A DNA stretch of 64,000 nt from Topomyia yanbarensis (lineage: Eukaryota > Arthropoda > Insecta > Diptera > Culicidae): positions 95,987,870-96,051,869 of the forward strand of contig NC_080671.1 of assembly GCF_030247195.1 (NCBI RefSeq), in the 5' to 3' direction. Positions 60,083 to 64,000 of the stretch are shown here, one piece after another. The position numbers and the translations under genes are program-made. How positions within the stretch are numbered: the stretch's first letter is position 1; the number at the start of each line of letters is the position of its first letter. The notes under the pieces were generated by a model. The model made no database searches. It saw nothing but the letters and a program-made list of their open reading frames with translations, and was not told where the DNA came from.

Positions 60083-60117
<35 letters not shown>
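58091..60117 (+). mobile_element. 5'-truncated CR1-clade retrotransposon joined to a MITE-like fragment
   Basis: From 58091 to about 58280 the sequence starts GGATCATCCATAAATGACG and is G-rich, like one end of the TAA-flanked MITE family. Coding sequence of the retrotransposon then starts abruptly at LRNPKSFWRYVNEQ. The element ends with a short 3' untranslated region and an (AAAT)n tail at about 60082-60117. In copy 1 of the host element the two sides lie 40-50 bp apart (CTCTATAA and ATAGATATAGG), so this insertion came with a small target deletion. It is not the same insertion as the CR1 fragment in copy 1: site, sequence and truncation point all differ. Confidence 0.7.
58247..60034 (+). 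CDS. Reverse transcriptase of CR1-clade retrotransposon, 5'-truncated but open
   Basis: 595-codon open frame; the first 10 or so codons are read-through from the upstream fragment (no ATG), and true retrotransposon coding starts at LRNPKSFW. The polymerase domain is complete: SSSPGPDGVPAVFLKKC (about 103-119), KKGDKRNIDNYRGISALC (154-171), QHGFMPNRSTSTNL (197-210), motif A YTDLSAAFDKIN (231-242), motif B GIPQGSHLGP (289-298), motif C SYADDLKIF (318-326), then LLDSKLTFKNHISYVVGKAS and a C-terminal region ending LRNRFLQFFRCN. It would copy element RNA into DNA at a nicked target (target-primed reverse transcription), but endonuclease and ORF1 are missing, so it cannot act alone. The frame has no stops or frameshifts, which suggests a fairly recent insertion. 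Confidence 0.85.
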   Translation: MTRGGGITVKLRNPKSFWRYVNEQRKETGLPSTMFLNGEVGHDSQAICKLFASKFASVFVSETLSSQQIDVAASGVAQLERSVSEIHVEHSDIVSAASKLKASSSPGPDGVPAVFLKKCISGLVEPLCQLFKMSLTTAIFPQLWKAAFIFPVHKKGDKRNIDNYRGISALCAISKLVELVVVESVFFHCKEYISKDQHGFMPNRSTSTNLLSLTSFVSEGFDANQQTDVIYTDLSAAFDKINHDIAVAKLEKLGFSGSLLRWFQSYLVGRQLSVNIGDAYSKLFSATTGIPQGSHLGPLIFTLYFNDVNYQLKGPRLSYADDLKIFNRIRSRSDAQYLQQQFDTFSRWCENNRMILNPAKCSVISFTRKKDPIEFEYNLSGALVSRVSCVKDLGVLLDSKLTFKNHISYVVGKASRSLGFIFRTAKSFTDIYCLKSLYCSLVRSTLEYCSAVWYPNYMNSSDRIEGVQRKFIRYALRRLPWRDPVRLPSYESRCQLIQLDTLQHRRETARALFISDLLSGRIDSPDLLERVNIQARSRTLRGNVLLRVPFRRTIQTANAAITGLQRLINRVSHLFDFHLSRISLRNRFLQFFRCN

Positions 60118-60119
<2 letters not shown>

Positions 60120-60575
60120 ACCAGGGGGTGGTACTTAGAGGTTTGTGTAGAGATATAGGTATATTGATTTGTGATGCGGATGATATGATTATAGAAAACT
60201 TTTCTCAACCAGAAGACGCTATATTGGCCTTCAAAAGGGCATCGCTTATCTATTCGTCAAACCTTCTTAAAAATACCCTCATAGTTTATACAGATATTGT
60301 TCGAAATAGCTCCAAAGTACCATTTCTATCATCTACTCGTCAAGCCCGTTTCAAAAATTCCCAAATTGTTGGGGTTATCGAGATTATTGTTCAATCGGAA
60401 GTCTCCATCCTGGATTTCAAAAGGTATTAAATTTCCATTTTCATCATGTACTTGTCAAGCCCGTTCCGGAAATACCCATATTGTTAGGGTAATCGATAAT
60501 GTTACTCAACCAACGAATTTTAATAAGAATGTGAAGTGAACTTTTTTTACGATCTTAATCCCAAAAAACGAACTA

Positions 60576-61872
60576 CACTCTGTCCAATAAATTCTCATAC
60601 AAAATGAAACCCAAATTATTCTGTATTGGTAAGTCAATTTTTTGTTGAAATTTTTTATACTGTGATGCTATATAATACTGATCATTTACAGCATATATTT
60701 TGGAATGACACCGCCTTTTAATTTCTTCACCAGCTTCAGACGTTTCTCAAAACCATCACAAGCGGCACGCACGGCTTCCATCGGCGTTTCGTCCCAAATC
60801 CGTTGAATTACGCTTTTGAATTGGGTTATATTGGACACTTTGTATTCGTTGATCTTCGACAACATGTATGACCACACAAAATAGTCCAAGGGATTAAGAT
60901 CCGGAGAGCTGGGAGGCCATTCGTCCTTCGCTAAAAAGTCGTTCAAATTGTTCCGACACCAGCTCTGAACGACATTCGCTGTGTGGGAAGGCGCTCCGTC
61001 CTGCTGAAACACATAATGGTCATTTCCAAACACTGTTTGCACATTTGGCTTTACGACTTTCTCTAAAACTTCAGTTTTATAATACACAGCGTTAATTTTA
61101 ACGCCTCTATCGATGAAAACAAGCAGAAATTTGCCACGCTTGCAAATTGCTCCCCAAACCATCACTGCACCGGCGCTTTGGAATCGAGGAATGTTCCTGT
61201 CACTATCTGACACATTCCTGGAAGTGACAGCCCACAATCGGTCATTTTGGACATTGTGAGATTGCTGCAGGACAAATAATTTTTCATCAGAAAATATAAA
61301 TTCTTCCCCAGCGTGCCGTGATAGGATAGCACTTGCTCTTTCAAGTCTTTTTTCCTTGGAAGCTTCCGAAACTCCGTGTACTTTACGTTTCTTGAAAGCT
61401 TGCAGTCTCAGGTCGAGTTTTAAAATATTGTGCATCGATGATTTCGACATATTCAGATCAGCAGCCATTTTACGAACAGAGCGCTGAGATTTTCGCCTAA
61501 TCCGTTCCTTCACGACTTTAACCACTTGTCCAGTCCTTACCGAACGAGGACGGCCGGATCTTTTTCTGTCATCCAATGAGCAAGTGTCACGGTATCTTTG
61601 GATGGTCCGGTAAACATAATCGCGCTTTACTCCTTTAAACTTTTGAAAATAGCGCCCGGGCGCTCACCAGCCAAATTTTTTTTTATCACCACGGCACGGA
61701 ATTCCTTCATCGTCGGTAGAAAATGTAAACTGAATGAAAGAATGTATGTTATCATGTCAGTAATAGTACAAACATAATACAACATGTCACCAATACATAG
61801 CTAATATATGTGTTGTGCGTACACGACAACAATGCCTTTGAAGAAGTGTATGAGAATTTATTGGACACGGTG
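60576..61872 (-). mobile_element. DD37D mariner (maT-like), 1,297 bp, inserted in copy 2
   Basis: 25-bp inverted ends: CACTCTGTCCAATAAATTCT at 60576 and CACCGTGTCCAATAAATTCT reverse-complemented from 61872, both followed by CATAC. TA stands on both sides (60574-60575, 61873-61874). The uninterrupted target is present in copy 1 near 23425 (AAACGAACTAATTCAATTTA on the minus strand), where a single TA marks the site. One transposase gene on the minus strand, frameshifted near its 5' end. Confidence 0.92.
60686..61710 (-). pseudogene. DD37D mariner transposase, frameshifted near the N-terminus
   Basis: Cut-and-paste transposase. The main frame (61576-60686, 296 codons) has helix-turn-helix remains (KSQRSVRKMAADLNMSKSSM), the first catalytic motif FIFSDEKLF (D97), WGAICKRGKF, the second in QQDGAPSHTA (D193) and the third in SPDLNPLDYFVW (D231). 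The spacing from D193 to D231 is 37 residues, defining DD37D, and the SPDLNPLDYxVW wording is typical of maT-like mariners. The natural start is probably the ATG at 61710 (MKEFRAVVIKKNLAGERPGA), which is in another frame. A one-base shift around 61630-61660, before KFKGVKRDYVYRTIQRYRDT, breaks the gene. All three catalytic aspartates are intact, so only the N-terminal lesion appears to disable it. Confidence 0.9.
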
Positions 61873-63018
61873 TAATTCAATTTACGAACCTTTGGCTTGG
61901 TTCGTAAATGGAGGTTCCAGTGTACACATTTGATGCAGAAAAATATGGGAATTTAACTAGATACTTATTCTATCCATTAGTTTCCACCAAAAGTCGAAAC
62001 TCTTTCTCTCACAACTCTCTGTCTCAGTCTTTCTAACAGCAGACTTCGCTGTTGGATCACAGTCATCGCATTCAGAATGTTTTCTCTCTGAATGTCAGCG
62101 CAAATGTAACATGATTCCAAAACCGATTTTACCATGTTCAGAAACCAATAAAGAAAATTCATTCAGGTCATAGTGACAACTGCAATAGCTGCATCCAGTT
62201 CCTCAAAATCAACAACATGTACCAACAACAAGAAACAAGGTAGCATCAGTAACGCGAAATTTCACATTCAGTTGCCTATTTCTGAATAATTTGCTGAATT
62301 CAACATTCAGTTCCAATGCTTCCCTCATTAATTCACTGCCAAACTGACCGAAGCATTCATTTGTTATTATGTGGACAGTTTGTAGGCAGTTTTTTTACAT
62401 TTTCGAGCATAACTGAACTGCATAATCTTTATCTGGTGCACTTTTGCTTGATGATCTCAGAGCTAGTATAGAAACAAAATTCAGTTTGCTCCTGAAACCG
62501 AATATATGCGTTGTACCGAAAAAGCGAAGAACGAGGGAAACAAACAAACCTTCGATTCATCGCGGCGGGCATGAATTGAATTTTGTTTCTCTTTCAAGCT
62601 CACAAAGGGATGTCAATTTTTCTACGCTCGGATTCTGGGCAGCATTAACGATGGTAGCATTAACGTGCGTCAAGGGAGCATGAACGATGGTGATATGGAC
62701 TGTAAGGCAATGCCGCAAAAAAGGTTTCCAATCGCAATGGCAAATCGGACGCAAGTAATTCTAATGGCCAGCCACAAATATTCCTTTATTATTTTTATTT
62801 TTTCCATCTATTACTTATTTAAAATACTGACGACTCTGTTAAGCTAACGCATTGAATTGTGTCAAATAAACAATATTCATAAAAAATAGTTTAATTGAAA
62901 CGGTTGCATCCGTATAGTTTCTCTAATCGATATTGAAATAAGAAGTCATATATGGTAGGGCCCGTCAGTACTTCAAACCCTGGGGCCCGGTGCGGCTCTC
63001 GACGGCCCTGCCTAAAAG

Positions 63019-63683
63019 TAATTGTGCAAACTAAGGTAAACAATACGGTCAGATCTACTACTGCACTGATTCTTTGACTTATTCATAATAAGATTTATAC
63101 TATATTCACATTAGCGCTGATATCATGTGATAAAGCGAGATGATATGGATATCACGTCAAAGTGTTCACATTTATGCGAGATGATATTGTTTGACATTTG
63201 AATTGACAACTCAATTGTCATCCATGTCATACTGAATTGTATTCTTAAAATTGTAAAAATGAGCCATCCAACGGAAGGAATAATTGCATCGAACGTTTTA
63301 TTGAATGCTGATATAATTAATACTGTGAATAAAGTGCTTTTGGGCGTGTTACATGTAAACGAATACGACAAAGTGAGTATCTTGATGCTATGGCGAAAAA
63401 AAACATCGTGTTGTTGAATTAAATAAGAGATTCCCATGGGACACGCAAAATATGGACAAGAGCCCACAAAAGGTTTTGAGTTTACTACATGTTTGTATTA
63501 TGTTGTTCGTTTTCAGAAAAGAGCTAGCAAATTTTGGGAATAAGATGTACAAAACAATGGGAATCGTTTCCGGCTTTCGCCGAACGTGTAGAACGTGAAT
63601 AACACTGTTGTCGGAGATTGAGGCGATTGAAAATTTTGAGAGCAACAATGTCCAGGCCCAGGTATTCAATCAAGCACATTTCG
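63019..63683 (+). other. Unique sequence with a possible tiny spliced frame
   Basis: An ATG in good context (GTAAAAATGAGC, near 63260) opens MSHPTEGIIASNVLLNADII and runs to EYDK, where AAA is followed by GTGAGTATC, a good donor. A polypyrimidine tract and acceptor (TGTTCGTTTTCAG) follow about 145 bases later, after which the frame gives KRASKFWE and stops. The intron size is typical for insects. The product would be under 50 residues and matches nothing I know, so it may be a remnant or chance. Large minus-strand frames here (63123-63467, 63388-63669) lack support. Confidence 0.25.
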
Positions 63684-64000
63684 TTCGCGGTACTCCCAGA
63701 CATGAAGCTGTTCGGTCGCTGGAGCAGCGATGATACCCACATTTCGGACATTTCCGTATCGGATTATATCTCAGTGAAGGAGAAGCACGCCAAGTATCTT
63801 TCCCATTCGGCTGATCGGCACGCTGCTAATCGGATCCATAAGACACAGTGTTCAATTGTTGAGAGTATCACCAATTCGTTGATGATGAAGGGTCACAACA
63901 ACGGCAAAAAAACTGAAAGCTGTCCGAATCGAAATAATCCATCTGCTAACCAAGGAAAACCCGCTGCAAATTGCGGTGCAGTCCATAATCAACTTTGGAT
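63684..64000 (+). pseudogene. RpS5: Ribosomal protein S5 (uS7) pseudogene, cut by the window edge
   Basis: Translation from 63702 gives [40 protein letters not shown] and [19 protein letters not shown], a clear match to the N-terminal half of insect RpS5, a 40S ribosomal subunit protein binding the head of the small subunit. After GKK a one-base shift is needed to continue [20 protein letters not shown]; about five residues expected between VRI and EIIHLL are missing. Several conserved positions are changed (for example [12 protein letters not shown] where the family has a GRYAAKRF-like run). Frameshift, deletion and substitutions show a decayed copy. No intron was seen in the visible part, consistent with a processed pseudogene, but the parent's intron positions are unknown to me. 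The upstream frame ending VQAQVFNQ may hold a shifted N-terminus. Confidence 0.85.

Larger units (their letters stand above)
57664..63010 (+). mobile_element. hAT-type element, copy 2 (core about 2 kb plus CR1 and mariner insertions)
   Basis: Ends CAGGCCCGACGAGAGGGGG (57664) and, reverse-complemented from 63010, CAGGGCCGTCGAGAGCCGC. The direct repeat CCTAAAAG is at 57656-57663 and 63011-63018. It is the same element as 22282-26906, inverted relative to it. Two later insertions are visible because copy 1 lacks them: the CR1 fragment (about 58090-60140 including flanking scraps) and the DD37D mariner (60576-61872). The remaining core is about 2.0 kb and carries no transposase. The core frame near 60160-60300 (DIGILICDADDMI, then EDAILAFKRASLIYS) is kept in both copies, but nothing shows that it is a gene. 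Confidence 0.82.

Overview
This window looks like a piece of a large, AT-rich, transposon-packed insect genome. A mosquito of the Aedes type is most likely. The grounds are an IS630-Tc1-mariner element of the DD37E type (a clade known from mosquitoes), a DD37D (maT-like) mariner, CR1-clade non-LTR retrotransposons, dense MITEs with TA, TAA, TTAA, 5-bp and 8-bp target duplications, and a broken copy of ribosomal protein S5 that reads like the insect protein. No bacterial, viral or organellar gene set is present. The species call is inference. I see no complete host gene: only a possible first coding exon (37694-37723), a tRNA-like gene (28475-28547) and the RpS5 pseudogene at the right edge.

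Layout. 1-5.8 kb: a degenerate CACGA/CATGA array, a hAT transposase relic and a Harbinger-like MITE. 5.8-8.3 kb: a three-level nest (hAT-type MITE > hairpin element with CACAGTG ends > Helitron-like insert with (TA)109). 8.4-14.2 kb: TTAA MITE, AT-rich arrays, TA-flanked elements and a DD37E element with a broken transposase. 17.1-20.3 kb: a 3.15-kb TA-flanked element made of two big hairpins. 20.5-22.2 kb: an AT-rich array in the opposite orientation to that at 11.7-12.6 kb. 22.3-26.9 kb and 57.7-63.0 kb: two copies, in opposite orientation, of one hAT-type element with a core of about 2 kb. Each carries a different CR1-type retrotransposon at a different site, and the second also carries the DD37D mariner. 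31.0-34.9 kb: a satellite-like array of a self-complementary 12-bp unit. 35.3 kb: a hAT-type MITE. 36.9-38.4 kb: GC-richer sequence that looks like gene 5' sequence. 39.2-47.0 kb: a CR1 ORF1 remnant cut up by two CACAGTG-ended elements and a 3.8-kb hAT-type element, which itself carries a 1.65-kb TA-flanked element with a further MITE inside. 48.8-49.35 kb: a perfect 538-bp palindrome. 52.8-54.5 kb: a second copy of the 1.65-kb element. 54.5-57.6 kb: quiet sequence. 63.0-64.0 kb: unique sequence and the RpS5 pseudogene.

How the parts relate. Almost everything recognisable is mobile DNA, and target-site duplications plus uninterrupted homologous copies let much of the insertion order be read directly. 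Every transposase or reverse transcriptase seen is broken or truncated, so the many non-coding elements must depend, or have depended, on enzymes encoded elsewhere. Element ends, duplications and motifs were read by eye. Family names rest on motif recognition and established superfamily traits, not on database searches.
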